Positions 5,672 to 16,150 of a stretch of DNA of 28,658 bases are shown in pieces (position 1 is the stretch's first letter; each line of letters opens with the position of its first letter). A program made the position numbers and the translations under genes. The DNA comes from an uncultured Oscillospiraceae bacterium (GTDB taxonomy: Bacteria > Bacillota > Clostridia > Oscillospirales > Oscillospiraceae). The stretch lies in the NCBI GenBank assembly GCA_934565425.1, contig CAKTHW010000015.1:1-28658 (forward strand). Direction: 5' to 3'. The notes under the pieces were generated by a model, which searched no databases, was not told where the DNA came from, and was given only the letters and a program-made list of their open reading frames with translations.

Positions 5672-8053
5672 TCATTTCAGTTCTACAATGGTCACGCCAG
5701 TCTCCCCTTCGCCGTACCGGCCCAGGCGGAACCCCTTGACGTACTTGCAGGTCTTTAGGTGCTGCTGCACCGCCTGGCGCAGGGCGCCGGTGCCCTTGCC
5801 GTGGATGATGGTGACGGTGGTCAAGTGAGCCATCACGGCGTCGTCCAGGAAGCGGTCCACCATGGCCACCCCTTCGTCGCCGGTCATGCCCCGGATGTCC
5901 AGCTCCGGCCGGGCGCCGGAGGCGCGCATCTGGCTCTGCACCCGACGGACCATCCGGCGCATCTGCTTCTGGGCGTTGTGCTTGGGGGCGTCCACCACGC
6001 GGACTTCGGTCTGCTTGGCGGAAATTTTGAGGATGCCCGCCTGGAGCTGGAGGCTGCCGTCCTTGTTGACCTGCAAGACCTGGGCACGGGTGCCCATCCG
6101 CTTCAGCTCCACCGTGTCCCCCACCTGTGCCGGGCGGGTGGGCTCCTCTTCCTCCTGGGGCAGAGAGCGGGTGTGGAACTTCTCGTCCGCCTGGTTGATG
6201 CGCTGGCGGAGAGCACTGCGCTGCTGGTTGACATTCTGCCAATCCTGCCCCTCTTTTTGCTTCTTCTTCATCTGATCCAACTCGTGGAACACCGTGTTGG
6301 ACACGGCACGGGCTTCCGCTAAAATCTCTCTGGCCTCTTCCCGGGCGCCGTCCAGCAGTTTCGCCCGCTCGGTCTCCAACCGCTTCCGATGCTCCTTGGC
6401 GGCAGCGGCATCCTGCTCCATCTGCAACCGCAGACGGGCAGCCTCCCGCTTCTCCGCCTCCATCTCCTGGCGCTGGCGCTCCATCTTGCTCAGCACGTCC
6501 TCAAACTGGACGTTCTGCCGATCCAGATGCCCGCCTGCCAGCTCGATGACGTGCTCCGGCAGACCCAGCCGCCGTGCAATGGCGAAGGCGTTGGACTTGC
6601 CGGGGATGCCGATGAGGAGGCGATAGGTGGGACGGAGGGTCTCCACGTCGAACTCACAGGAGGCGTTCTCCACCCCGGCGGTGGTCATGGCGTACAGCTT
6701 CAGCTCCGCGTAGTGGGTGGTGGCCATGACCTTGGCGCCCAGGCTGCGGGACTCCTCGATGATGGCGGTAGCCAAGGCCGCACCCTCCACCGGGTCGGTG
6801 CCGGCACCCAATTCGTCGAAGAGCAACAGCGTCCGGTCGTTGGCCTCCCCCAGCACCTTGACGATGTTGGTGATATGGGAGGAAAAGGTGGACAGGGACT
6901 GCTCGATGGACTGTTCGTCCCCGATGTCCGCCAGGACCTTTTCGAAAATAGAAACCTGGCTGCCGTCGTCCACCGGCAGGTGCAGGCCGCACTGGGCCAT
7001 GAGAGTGAGCAGCCCCGCCGTTTTCAGGGTGACCGTCTTACCGCCGGTGTTGGGGCCGGTGATGACCAGGGTGTCGAAGCTCTGCCCCAATTCCAGGTCG
7101 ATGGGCACCGCCTTCTTCTTGTCCAGCAGCGGATGCCGTGCGTGGCGGAACACGAACCCGCCGTTCTCCACCAATTTCGGCTCCATGCCGTTCATCTGGT
7201 AGGACAGCTTGCCCCGGGCGAAGATCAAGTCCAGCGCCAGCAGCAGGTCGTAGTTCTGCAGGATGTCCTCCCGGAAGCTGGCCGCCTCTCGGGACAGGGA
7301 CGCTAAGATGCGCTGAATTTCCGCCTCCTCCTTGGACAGCAGCTCCCGCAGCTCGTTGTTGGCCTTCACCGCGCCCATGGGTTCGATGAAATAGGTGGAG
7401 CCGGAGGCGGACACATCGTGGACCAGGCCGGGGATGCTCCCCTTGAACTCCGCCTTCACCGGCACCACGAACCGGTTGGAGCGGATGGTGATGATGGCCT
7501 CCTGAAGGTATTTGGCGGAGGAGGAAGAGATGATGCGCTGGAGCACCTCCCGCGCCTTGCCGGAGGTAACGCGGATTTTCCGACGCAGGTCGGCCAGCTC
7601 GGCGCTGGCGTTGTCGGCAATCTCGTCCTCGGACAAAATGGCACCGCTGATCTTTTCCTCTAGATATTTGTTGGGAGTCAGGCTCTTGAAGATGCTGTGG
7701 ATGCAGGTCTTCTCCTCCCCCACGCCGCTGTAGGACGCCACGTTCCGGGTGGTGCGCAGGACGGAGGCAATTTGCAGCAGTTCTCGCGTATTGAGCACGC
7801 CGCCCAGGTGGGCACGCTGCAAAGACGCTGCCACCGGGTGCAGGTTGCTCAGGGCGGGGGCGCCGTGGATGTCCATCATCTTCCGCGCCGCTGTGGTCTC
7901 CTGGAGCAGCAGGTTCACCTCGCCCCGGTCGATGCTGGGACGGATGTTCCGCACCCGCTCCCGCGTCTCATCGCTGACCGCTTGGGCGGCCAGCAGCTCC
8001 AAGACCGCTGGGAACTCCAGGGTCTGGAGGGATTTTTCCATTAAATCTGTCAT
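5672..8053 (-). CDS. mutS2: Endonuclease MutS2 / RqcU ribosome-collision factor
   Basis: A 793-residue MutS2. The core domain is followed by an ABC-type ATPase with Walker A GPNTGGKT (about residue 334) and Walker B LLLFDELGAGTDP (about 412). Next come a long coiled coil (about 520-600) and a C-terminal Smr domain (about 717-793) with ELDIRG and the HGKGTGALR nuclease motif. Homologues suppress homologous recombination in some species and in Bacillus split collided ribosomes to feed ribosome quality control; the sequence does not decide between these. It follows recO by 23 bp with the SD GAGGAAA 8 nt before the ATG and is the last gene of the yqfC-to-mutS2 operon. Length and motifs are normal. 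Confidence 0.97.
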   Translation of the reverse strand: MTDLMEKSLQTLEFPAVLELLAAQAVSDETRERVRNIRPSIDRGEVNLLLQETTAARKMMDIHGAPALSNLHPVAASLQRAHLGGVLNTRELLQIASVLRTTRNVASYSGVGEEKTCIHSIFKSLTPNKYLEEKISGAILSEDEIADNASAELADLRRKIRVTSGKAREVLQRIISSSSAKYLQEAIITIRSNRFVVPVKAEFKGSIPGLVHDVSASGSTYFIEPMGAVKANNELRELLSKEEAEIQRILASLSREAASFREDILQNYDLLLALDLIFARGKLSYQMNGMEPKLVENGGFVFRHARHPLLDKKKAVPIDLELGQSFDTLVITGPNTGGKTVTLKTAGLLTLMAQCGLHLPVDDGSQVSIFEKVLADIGDEQSIEQSLSTFSSHITNIVKVLGEANDRTLLLFDELGAGTDPVEGAALATAIIEESRSLGAKVMATTHYAELKLYAMTTAGVENASCEFDVETLRPTYRLLIGIPGKSNAFAIARRLGLPEHVIELAGGHLDRQNVQFEDVLSKMERQRQEMEAEKREAARLRLQMEQDAAAAKEHRKRLETERAKLLDGAREEAREILAEARAVSNTVFHELDQMKKKQKEGQDWQNVNQQRSALRQRINQADEKFHTRSLPQEEEEPTRPAQVGDTVELKRMGTRAQVLQVNKDGSLQLQAGILKISAKQTEVRVVDAPKHNAQKQMRRMVRRVQSQMRASGARPELDIRGMTGDEGVAMVDRFLDDAVMAHLTTVTIIHGKGTGALRQAVQQHLKTCKYVKGFRLGRYGEGETGVTIVELK

Positions 8054-8076
8054 AAGTACATTTCCTCATTCAAAGG

Positions 8077-8829
8077 TCACAGAGGTTTCCCTCTGACTTG
8101 CTTGTAAAACTCCAACGTGTGGAACCGCCGGTCCATCTGGCTCAGCAAAAACCCCTCGCACACCTGCGCCAGCCGCCGCAAGGCGTCCGTCCCCAACCGG
8201 AAGGCGTACAGCCGTTTGCTGGGTGCTCCCACAATGTGCCGCAGAGCGGCCAGGCTGTCTGGACAGAGGGGCAGGGTCTCCCCAGCACCTATCGGGCAGG
8301 TCTTGCAGTGCAGCACCCCTTCCCGCAGGTGGAAACAGGGCTGGCTGGGGTTGGGATTGCCGCAGATGGCGCAGCAATCCACCATGGGCTCGTACCCGGC
8401 CAGGCACATGGCGCGCAGCTCGAAGGCGGCTTTGATGAGCGCCGGCGGGCGGTCCAGGTTCTCCAGGGCGTAGAGGGCGTTCAGGATGAGCGCCAGCAGC
8501 TCCGGTACGGGCAGCTGCTCTGGGGCAAGCTGGTCGATGATCTCCGCAAAGTAGCAGGCCAGGGCGTAGGACTCCAAATCCTCCCGCACCCCCCGGAACT
8601 CCCGGTTGGTCACCGCCTCTTTCAGGCTCCACCGCTGGCGGTACTCGTACAGGGTCATCTCCGACCACACCAGCATCTGCGCCGCCGCCGAGATGCCCCC
8701 GCCCTTTTTGCGGCTGCCCCGGGCGGAGACGGTCAGCTTGCCCATGTCCTGGGTCAGGACGGTGAGGATCTTATCCGACTCCTTGTAATTCACTTCCCGC
8801 AGCACAAGCCCCTGGGTGGTCAACTGCAT
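8077..8829 (-). CDS. recO: DNA repair protein RecO
   Basis: Recombination mediator that loads RecA onto SSB-covered single-stranded DNA together with RecR. The 250-residue protein starts MQLTTQGLVLREVNYKESDK, the usual N-terminal OB-fold beginning. It continues through the helical domain to a zinc-finger of four cysteines (CCAICGNPNP and CKTC, about residues 150-180). I chose the ATG at 8829 because GGAGGGG lies 6 nt upstream. The frame stays open to 8943 but that extension overlaps yqzL and does not look like RecO. Position between yqzL and mutS2 fits the Firmicutes order. Confidence 0.95.
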   Translation of the reverse strand: MQLTTQGLVLREVNYKESDKILTVLTQDMGKLTVSARGSRKKGGGISAAAQMLVWSEMTLYEYRQRWSLKEAVTNREFRGVREDLESYALACYFAEIIDQLAPEQLPVPELLALILNALYALENLDRPPALIKAAFELRAMCLAGYEPMVDCCAICGNPNPSQPCFHLREGVLHCKTCPIGAGETLPLCPDSLAALRHIVGAPSKRLYAFRLGTDALRRLAQVCEGFLLSQMDRRFHTLEFYKQVRGKPL

Positions 8830-8850
8830 CTTGTCCCCTCCACACAAGTG

Positions 8851-8878
8851 GATGAGCGGCCGGTTAAAGCCGCTCATC
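8851..8878 (-). promoter_or_regulatory. Stem-loop at the yqzL stop, upstream of recO
   Basis: A perfect 10-bp inverted repeat (GATGAGCGGC and GCCGCTCATC) with an 8-nt loop spans the yqzL stop codon and ends about 10 bp before the recO SD. No T tract follows on either strand, so it is not an ordinary terminator. It could tune recO translation or act as an mRNA processing or stability element; that is inference. Confidence 0.5.
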
Positions 8879-9001
8879 GCTGGTTCGTTTCTCTCGTCTG
8901 TCGTTGTCTCTCCGGTCACGGTGCTGCTCCCGGGCTTTGGCAAAATTGTACGCCTGGGGCAGACCGGTGCGCAGGAAGAGCTTCCACGCCGGGTCTGTCA
9001 T
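8864..9001 (-). CDS. yqzL: YqzL-like small protein
   Basis: A 45-codon gene read directly from the minus strand, running from the ATG at 9001 to the TAA at 8864-8866. It begins MTDPAWKLFLRTGLPQAYNF and ends in a strongly basic and acidic tail (REQHRDRRDNDRREKR). The opening WK-F-TG-Y pattern and the exact position between era and recO match the YqzL family of Bacillus, whose function is unknown. A good SD (GGGAGG) precedes the ATG. The charged tail differs from the acidic tail I remember for Bacillus YqzL, so the call rests on the N-terminal motif and synteny. It could be missed by annotation because of its size. Confidence 0.75.
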   Translation of the reverse strand: MTDPAWKLFLRTGLPQAYNFAKAREQHRDRRDNDRREKRTSDERL

Positions 9002-9063
9002 GTTACCGCCTCCCGTTACCCTTAGGATTCCCCAGGGCGGGGCGGTTCATGTCTGGCAATCTC

Positions 9064-9960
<897 letters not shown>

Positions 9961-9997
9961 ATGATACCTCGATACCGTTCTCGTGAACGGGTCTTTT

Positions 9998-10488
9998 TTA
10001 TCCTCTGGGCACGCCCATTTCGTTCATGATGACCTCTTCCCGTGCCCGCATCTGCCGTTTCTGCTCGCCCTCGTCCATGTGGTCGTAGCCCAGCAGGTGC
10101 AGCACCGAGTGGACGGCCAGATACCCCAGCTCCCGCTGGATGCTGTGGCCAAACTCCTCCGCCTGCGCCGTGGCCCGCTCCAGGGAGATGACCATATCCC
10201 CCAGGGGCAGCCGGTGGGTGGCCGGGTCCAGCAGGTGCTCGTCCACCGGCGGCTGACCGGCGGTCAGGTCGAACATGGGGAAGGAGAGCACGTCGGTGGG
10301 CGCGTCCACCTGGCGCTGTTCCAGGTTGATGCGGTGGATGCCCTCGTTATCGGTGATGAGCACGTTGATCTCACAGGGCAGCGTCACGTGCTCCAGCTCC
10401 AGCGCCTTGGTGATGCACTGGCGCAGAAATTCCTCGTAGGGGAACGGGGCGTCCAGCTCCGATTCCAGCCAAATGTCATGTTCTACCA

Positions 10489-10489
<1 letters not shown>
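9998..10489 (-). CDS. ybeY: Endoribonuclease YbeY (rRNA maturation factor)
   Basis: Metal-dependent endoribonuclease acting in 16S rRNA 3'-end maturation and ribosome quality control. The 163-residue protein carries the zinc-binding signature HSVLHLLGYDHMDEG near residue 125 (three histidines in the H-x3-H-x5-H arrangement) and the upstream DVLSFPM segment typical of the UPF0054 family. Its ATG shares one base with the phoH stop (TAATG), giving translational coupling. In Bacillus the next genes would be dgkA and cdd, but here era follows directly. Confidence 0.95.
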
Positions 10490-11467
<978 letters not shown>

Positions 11468-11487
<20 letters not shown>

Positions 11488-12742
11488 GCGATTCATCTCC
11501 TGTGTCTTGGGCTTTTTTCGCTTCTTGTGCCTGCCCAGTCTCGCTCTCCCGTTCCAGCTCCACGGTCTTGCCAATTTCTTCATTGCAGGACGCTTGGAGG
11601 GTCACGGTGAGCACGCCGTCCCGTTCCGATGCTTTCCACTCCTTGGAGAGCACCTCTCCTTCCCCCACCACCGTTTGGATGTCCGCCTCCAGGCGCTGTT
11701 TCAGGTACGCCTGGGCACGCTCCTTGGAAAAGGTGGATTGGGTCACTTCACGGCTGGTGTAGGTGGTCTTAAGCCAGCTCAGGGGGAGTTTCAGGCCGCC
11801 GGGCAGGGTCAGCGGGTATTCTGCGTTTATTTTATCATAGTTGTCCAGGGAAATGCTACTCTTTCTATAAAAATTGATGCGCCGCCCCAGCACCCGCAGG
11901 GCGTACCGGTGCTGCATCGCCGCCACATCCCCCTTTCCGGTGGTCTTTAAGGGGATGGAACGCCGCAGCGTCCGCTCCGTCACCGCCCACACCTCACCTG
12001 CCGCCCGCACCTGCTCGCTGGACAAAATCGCGTCCGAGTCGCCGGACTTGTGGGTGACCAGACCGGAGATGAGCACCTCCCCTTTCAGCACTGCGTCCCC
12101 GTTCTGCACCATCTTCTTGCCCCGTTTCGCGCCAATCTCCAATATCACCCCGTCCCGTTCCGCCACCACGTCCGCCGGAATGGTCAAATCCTCAATTTTT
12201 GGCTTCTTGGGCGACTCCCGCACCACCACCTCGGCACGGACGCCCTTGATGTTGATGGACAAAAACCCCACGTCCTCCAGCTCCAACAGCGCCCGGTTCA
12301 CCAGCTCCCGCTCGTTGACGGAAGGGCCGTAGCTGCCGATGCCGAAGCCCAGACGGCTGAGGGTGGCGCAGATTTCCGAGGTAGACACAGACCGGTTTCC
12401 GGTGACGTCAATGACCAGAATGAACTGGGACAGGATGAGGGCGGCGGCGATGGAACAGGACAGCCCTATGAGCAGGGCGTAGCGCTTGCGGAAGCGTCCC
12501 ACAAAGGCCGGGAACCCCTCCCGTCCTACCTCCGTCACCTGGCACAGGCTGCGCTTGGCGGCTTCGACGGCACGGCGGCGATCCTGCCCCGCCAGGGTGA
12601 TGCGGAGGGTGTGTTCGTCCGGCTGCTCCACCTGCCAGAAGGGCAGGTTCTCGGCGGCGCAGATGTTCAGAAACCGCTCCGGGAACGCCCCCGTCAGCTC
12701 CAGGCGCACGGTGCCCCGGAGAAAATTCACGATCTTCTGCAT
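11468..12742 (-). CDS. yqfD: Sporulation protein YqfD
   Basis: A 424-residue membrane protein of the YqfD family, which in Bacillus belongs to the sigma-E mother-cell regulon and is needed for efficient sporulation. The N-terminal cytoplasmic domain begins MQKIVNFLRGTVRLELTGAF. A single hydrophobic helix (about residues 88-111) precedes a large domain with DVTGNRSVSTSEI and the conserved stretch GDAVLKGEVLISG. The C-terminus is acidic and basic with low complexity (EAKKAQDTGDESRD). It starts 12 bp after the yqfC stop and overlaps the phoH start. The biochemical role is unknown. Confidence 0.93.
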
Positions 12743-12754
12743 GGCTCTCCCCCC

Positions 12755-13036
12755 TCACTCCAGCTGCACCGACCGGATGACCCCGGCCACCAGCAGGGCG
12801 TTGGCACTCATGGACTGCAATTCCAGTCCGCTGCCCTGGATGCGCACCAGCAATTTCCCGCCGCTGACCACCACTTCGTCCTCCCGGTAGGACAAGATAC
12901 CCCGGTGGTTCTCCATCTGTAACTGACCGTTCCCAATCAGCTCGATGCGGGGCAGCCCCGCCACAATATCCGCCGGCAGATCGAAGGTCTGCGCTGTTCT
13001 GGCTAAAAAACCCAGCTTCTGTTTTTGCTCCGACAT
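12755..13036 (-). CDS. yqfC: Sporulation protein YqfC
   Basis: A 93-residue soluble protein of the YqfC/YabP family, a mother-cell sporulation protein in Bacillus. It contains the family pattern DLPADIVAGLPRIELIGN, the ENHRGILSY motif, and a terminal VIRSVQLE strand. Three in-frame ATGs occur. I choose the one at 13036 (MSEQKQKLGF) because GGGGGA lies about 6 nt upstream; 13057 is the longest alternative (100 residues). It is the first gene of the minus-strand operon. I found no convincing sigma-E promoter in the purine-rich region upstream. Confidence 0.9.
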   Translation of the reverse strand: MSEQKQKLGFLARTAQTFDLPADIVAGLPRIELIGNGQLQMENHRGILSYREDEVVVSGGKLLVRIQGSGLELQSMSANALLVAGVIRSVQLE

Positions 13037-13141
13037 CTCCATTCCCCCTGTTTCCATTGGGAAGGTTCCAGGGCAATTCGTCCCCTGCTTCCCCCAGTTG
13101 CTCCCTTGTTGGGCACTTTTCCCCTCTGTTTGCGCCCTTTA

Positions 13142-13188
13142 GTCCTAGATATTGGACTTATAAACTTTTTGAACACAACATCTTGCGT
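13142..13188 (+). promoter_or_regulatory. Candidate tandem NrdR boxes upstream of nrdD
   Basis: The site at 13173-13188, ACACAACATCTTGCGT, matches 14 of 16 positions of the NrdR box consensus ACACWATATMTWGTGT as I know it. A weaker partner lies at 13142-13157 with core TAGATATTG (8 of 9 core positions). Their centres are 31 bp apart, the spacing typical of NrdR box pairs. The downstream box overlaps the -35 of the nrdD promoter, where repression would be effective. NrdR is the ATP/dATP-sensing repressor of ribonucleotide reductase genes. No nrdR gene is in this window. Confidence 0.55.
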
Positions 13189-13211
13189 TTTGTTCTCGCT
13201 TCTGCTATACT
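13183..13211 (+). promoter_or_regulatory. Sigma-A promoter of nrdDG
   Basis: TTGCGT (13183-13188) and TATACT (13206-13211) are spaced by 17 bp, with TGC just before the -10 (extended element). The predicted start near 13218 gives a leader of about 78 nt to the nrdD GTG. Confidence 0.65.
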
Positions 13212-13232
13212 TATGCACACAAGCAAAACCCT

Positions 13233-13270
13233 ATGCGTCCGTCCCACCATCCCCGTCAGGCCGGACGCAT
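13233..13270 (+). promoter_or_regulatory. Stem-loop in the nrdD leader
   Basis: Inverted repeat ATGCGTCCG (13233-13241) and CGGACGCAT (13262-13270) with a 20-nt loop. It lies wholly inside the predicted nrdD leader and ends 11 nt before the SD (GGAGG, 13282-13286). No T tract follows, so it is not a terminator. It may stabilise the mRNA or modulate initiation. Confidence 0.45.
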
Positions 13271-13295
13271 TGGAATGATATGGAGGTTTTTCCCT

Positions 13296-15422
13296 GTGAA
13301 AGTAATCAAGCGAGACGGACACACGGTGGATTTTGACCGGATGAAGATCGTTGTCGCCATCCAGAAGGCCAACGCCGCTGTGGACCCAGAATATCGCATC
13401 GACCAGGAGCGCATCGATGCCATCGCCGACGCAGTGGGCGCGCTGCACCGGCCCCGGCTGTTGGTGGAGGACATCCAGGATATGGTGGAACGGAAGCTGA
13501 TGGAGAGCGGCAAGTACGAGCTCTCGAAAGCCTACATCCTCTACCGCTACCTCCGCTCCCTGGCTCGGAAGCAGAACACCACCGACGAGTCCATCCTCAG
13601 CCTGCTCCACAACACCAACAAGGAGATGGCGGAGGAGAACTCCAACAAGGACACCACCGTGGCCTCCACCCAGCGGGACTACATCGCCGGCATCGTCAGC
13701 CGGGACCTGACCCGCCGCATCCTGCTGCCGGAGAAGATCTCCAAGGCCCATGACGAGGGTCTGCTCCACTTCCACGACGCGGACTATTTCGTTCAACCCA
13801 TCTTCAACTGCTGCCTCATCAACATCAGCGATATGCTGGACAACGGCACCATGATGAACGGCAAGCTCATCGAAAGCCCCAAGAGCTTCCAGGTGGCCTG
13901 CACCGTCACCACCCAGATCATCGCCTGCGTGGCCTCCAACCAGTACGGCGGCCAGAGCGTGGACATCAGCCACCTGGGCAAGTACCTGCGGCGGAGCAAG
14001 GAGAAATTCCAGCGCAAGATTCTGGAGGCCGCCGGCGGGCAGATGGACGCGGAACTGCTGCACAAGCTGGTGGACGAGCGTCTGCGCACCGAGCTGTCCA
14101 ACGGCGTCCAGACCATCCAGTACCAGATCAACACCCTCATGACCACCAACGGTCAGTCCCCCTTCGTCACCCTCTTCCTCTACGTCCGGGACGACGACCC
14201 CTATGTGGAAGAGAACGCCATGATCGTGGAGGAAGTCCTGCGCCAGCGTCTGGTGGGCATCAAGAACGAGAGCGGCGTCTACGTCACCCCCGCCTTCCCC
14301 AAGCTGGTCTACGTCATCGACGAGAACAACAACCTGACCGGCGGCCGGTTCGACTACCTGACCAAGCTGGCAGCCAAGTGCTCCGCCAAGCGGATGTACC
14401 CGGACTACATCTCCGCCAAGAAGATGCGGGAAAATTACGAGGGCAACGTGTTCTCTCCCATGGGCTGCCGGAGCTTCCTGGCGCCCTGGAAGGACGAGAA
14501 CGGCAACTACAAGTTTGAAGGCCGCTTCAACCAGGGTGTGGTCTCCATCAACCTGCCCCAGATCGGCCTGGAAGTCCGAGGAGACATGGACAAGTTCTGG
14601 CCGGAGTTCGACCGTCGCCTGGAAATTTGCTACGAAGCCCTCATGTGCCGCCACAACGCTCTGAAGGGTGTCCGTTCCGACGTCAGCCCCATCCACTGGC
14701 AGTACGGCGCACTGGCCCGGCTGGACAAGGGGGAGACCATCGACAAGCTGCTCTACGGCGGCTATTCCTCCATCTCCCTGGGCTACATCGGCCTGTACGA
14801 GCTGACCTACCTGATGACCGGCAAGAGCCACACGTCGGAAGAGGGTCAGGCCTTCGCCCTGGCGGTCATGAACCACCTGAACGAGACCGTCCAGCGCTGG
14901 AAGGCGGAGACCAACATTGGTTTCGCCCTCTACGGCACCCCGGCCGAGTCCCTCTGTTATCGCTTCGCTGAAATCGACCGGGAGCGGTACGGCACCGTTG
15001 AGAACGTCACCGACAAGGGCTATTACACCAACTCCTACCACGTGGACGTGCGGGAGGACATCGACGCTTTCTCGAAGTTCCAGTTCGAGAGCCAGTTCCA
15101 GTCCATCTCCAAGGGCGGCTGCATCAGCTACGTGGAAGTGCCCAACATGAGCAACAACCTGACCGCTCTGGAGGACGTCATCCACTTCATCTACAACAAC
15201 ATCCAGTACGCCGAGTTCAACACCAAGAGCGACTACTGTCAGGTGTGCGGCTACGAGGGTGAGATCCGCATCAACGACAACCTGGAGTGGGAGTGCCCCG
15301 TGTGCGGCAACCGGGATCAGCGGAAGATGAACGTCGTCCGCCGCACCTGCGGGTACCTGGGGGAAAACTATTGGAACGTGGGCAAGACCAAGGAAATCCG
15401 TTCCAGAGTCATGCACCTGTGA
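13296..15422 (+). CDS. nrdD: Anaerobic (class III) ribonucleoside-triphosphate reductase
   Basis: Reduces NTPs to dNTPs using a glycyl radical, for DNA synthesis without oxygen. The 708-residue protein begins at a GTG (13296) with GGAGG 9 nt upstream; the frame is open to 13233 but that extension lies across the leader hairpin. An N-terminal ATP-cone (about residues 1-95, VKVIKRDGHTVDFDRMKI) gives allosteric control. Further on is the reductase barrel with NCCLINI and NQYGGQSVDIS. A zinc site is formed by CQVCGYEG and CPVCGN. The glycyl-radical motif RRTCGYLGEN lies near residue 686. It is followed by nrdG, its activase, 20 bp downstream. Confidence 0.97.
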   Translation: MKVIKRDGHTVDFDRMKIVVAIQKANAAVDPEYRIDQERIDAIADAVGALHRPRLLVEDIQDMVERKLMESGKYELSKAYILYRYLRSLARKQNTTDESILSLLHNTNKEMAEENSNKDTTVASTQRDYIAGIVSRDLTRRILLPEKISKAHDEGLLHFHDADYFVQPIFNCCLINISDMLDNGTMMNGKLIESPKSFQVACTVTTQIIACVASNQYGGQSVDISHLGKYLRRSKEKFQRKILEAAGGQMDAELLHKLVDERLRTELSNGVQTIQYQINTLMTTNGQSPFVTLFLYVRDDDPYVEENAMIVEEVLRQRLVGIKNESGVYVTPAFPKLVYVIDENNNLTGGRFDYLTKLAAKCSAKRMYPDYISAKKMRENYEGNVFSPMGCRSFLAPWKDENGNYKFEGRFNQGVVSINLPQIGLEVRGDMDKFWPEFDRRLEICYEALMCRHNALKGVRSDVSPIHWQYGALARLDKGETIDKLLYGGYSSISLGYIGLYELTYLMTGKSHTSEEGQAFALAVMNHLNETVQRWKAETNIGFALYGTPAESLCYRFAEIDRERYGTVENVTDKGYYTNSYHVDVREDIDAFSKFQFESQFQSISKGGCISYVEVPNMSNNLTALEDVIHFIYNNIQYAEFNTKSDYCQVCGYEGEIRINDNLEWECPVCGNRDQRKMNVVRRTCGYLGENYWNVGKTKEIRSRVMHL

Positions 15423-15442
15423 GACGGGAAGGAGGCTGTGTT

Positions 15443-15976
15443 ATGAATTACGCCACCATCAAAAAACACGACATCGCCAACGGCCCCGGCGTCCGTGTCT
15501 CCCTCTTCGTCTCCGGCTGTACCCACCACTGTGAGGGCTGTTTCAACCCGGAGACCTGGGATTTCCAGTACGGCACGCCGTACACCCAGGAGACCGAGCT
15601 GGAGATTTTGGAGGCCCTAGCCCCCGACCACATCCGCGGCCTGTCCCTGCTGGGGGGCGAGCCGCTGGAACCGGAGCATCAGGCGGCGCTGCTGCCCCTG
15701 CTGCGGCGGTTTGCCAAGCTGTATCCGGACAAGACCATCTGGTGCTACACCGGCTACGACTTTGAACAGGACCTGCTCACCGGTCGCGTCGGCGACTGGG
15801 CTGTGACCCAGGAATTCCGGTCCTACCTGAACGTGCTGGTGGACGGCCAGTTCATCCTGAAGGAAAAGTACAGCACCCTCCGCTTCCGGGGCAGCCGGAA
15901 CCAGCGGGTCATTGATGTGCCCAAGTCTCTCATCACCGACCAGGTCGTGTGGTGGGAAGACGAATTCGGAATCTGA
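15443..15976 (+). CDS. nrdG: Anaerobic ribonucleotide reductase-activating protein
   Basis: A radical SAM enzyme that generates the glycyl radical on NrdD. The 177-residue protein has the iron-sulfur motif C26-x3-C30-x2-C33 (SGCTHHCEGCFN), preceded by DIANGPGVRVSLF, and the GGEPLEPEH segment that binds AdoMet. The start at 15443 has an AAGGAGG SD. It belongs to the nrdD operon. Size and motifs are normal. Confidence 0.96.
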   Translation: MNYATIKKHDIANGPGVRVSLFVSGCTHHCEGCFNPETWDFQYGTPYTQETELEILEALAPDHIRGLSLLGGEPLEPEHQAALLPLLRRFAKLYPDKTIWCYTGYDFEQDLLTGRVGDWAVTQEFRSYLNVLVDGQFILKEKYSTLRFRGSRNQRVIDVPKSLITDQVVWWEDEFGI

Positions 15977-15980
15977 GCTT

Positions 15981-16127
15981 TCGACAAAATGCAAGCATTT
16001 TGTCGAGGTTGCAGCCGGGTGCATGCACTCGCTGCGCTCGCACACTTACCCGTCTGAGCAGTATTTTTTCCGACGTACACGCCGCCGGAAAAAATAAATT
16101 GCAATTTATTCCGGCATCCTGCCGGAA
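15981..16127. repeat. Block of consecutive inverted repeats after nrdG
   Basis: Within 150 bp there are at least five perfect palindromes. They are: an 11-bp stem with loop CAAG (15981-16006); a 10-bp palindrome GTGCATGCAC (16019-16028); an 11-bp stem TATTTTTTCCG/CGGAAAAAATA (16062-16072, 16086-16096); an 18-bp perfect palindrome AATAAATTGCAATTTATT (16093-16110); and an 8-bp stem TTCCGGCA/TGCCGGAA (16109-16127). The third and fourth overlap and cannot form together. No convincing gene lies in it. It could be a dispersed intergenic element or a structured RNA; I cannot tell which from one copy. Confidence 0.6.
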
Positions 16128-16150
16128 CTCTGCGAGGCTTTTCATGCAGA

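Noticed and set aside
9971..9996. Hairpin between ybeY and era considered as a terminator
   Set aside because: The T run follows it only on the plus strand, where there is no gene; on the operon strand there is no T tract and era lies immediately downstream.
13003..13218. 71-codon frame on the minus strand upstream of and overlapping yqfC
   Set aside because: Basic, low-complexity product with no recognisable family; it overlaps the yqfC start in another frame and the nrdD promoter region.
13158..15416. 752-codon open frame on the minus strand
   Set aside because: It is entirely antisense to nrdD, has no SD and an amino acid composition dominated by V, D, G, L and H repeats, as expected from GC-rich shadow frames.
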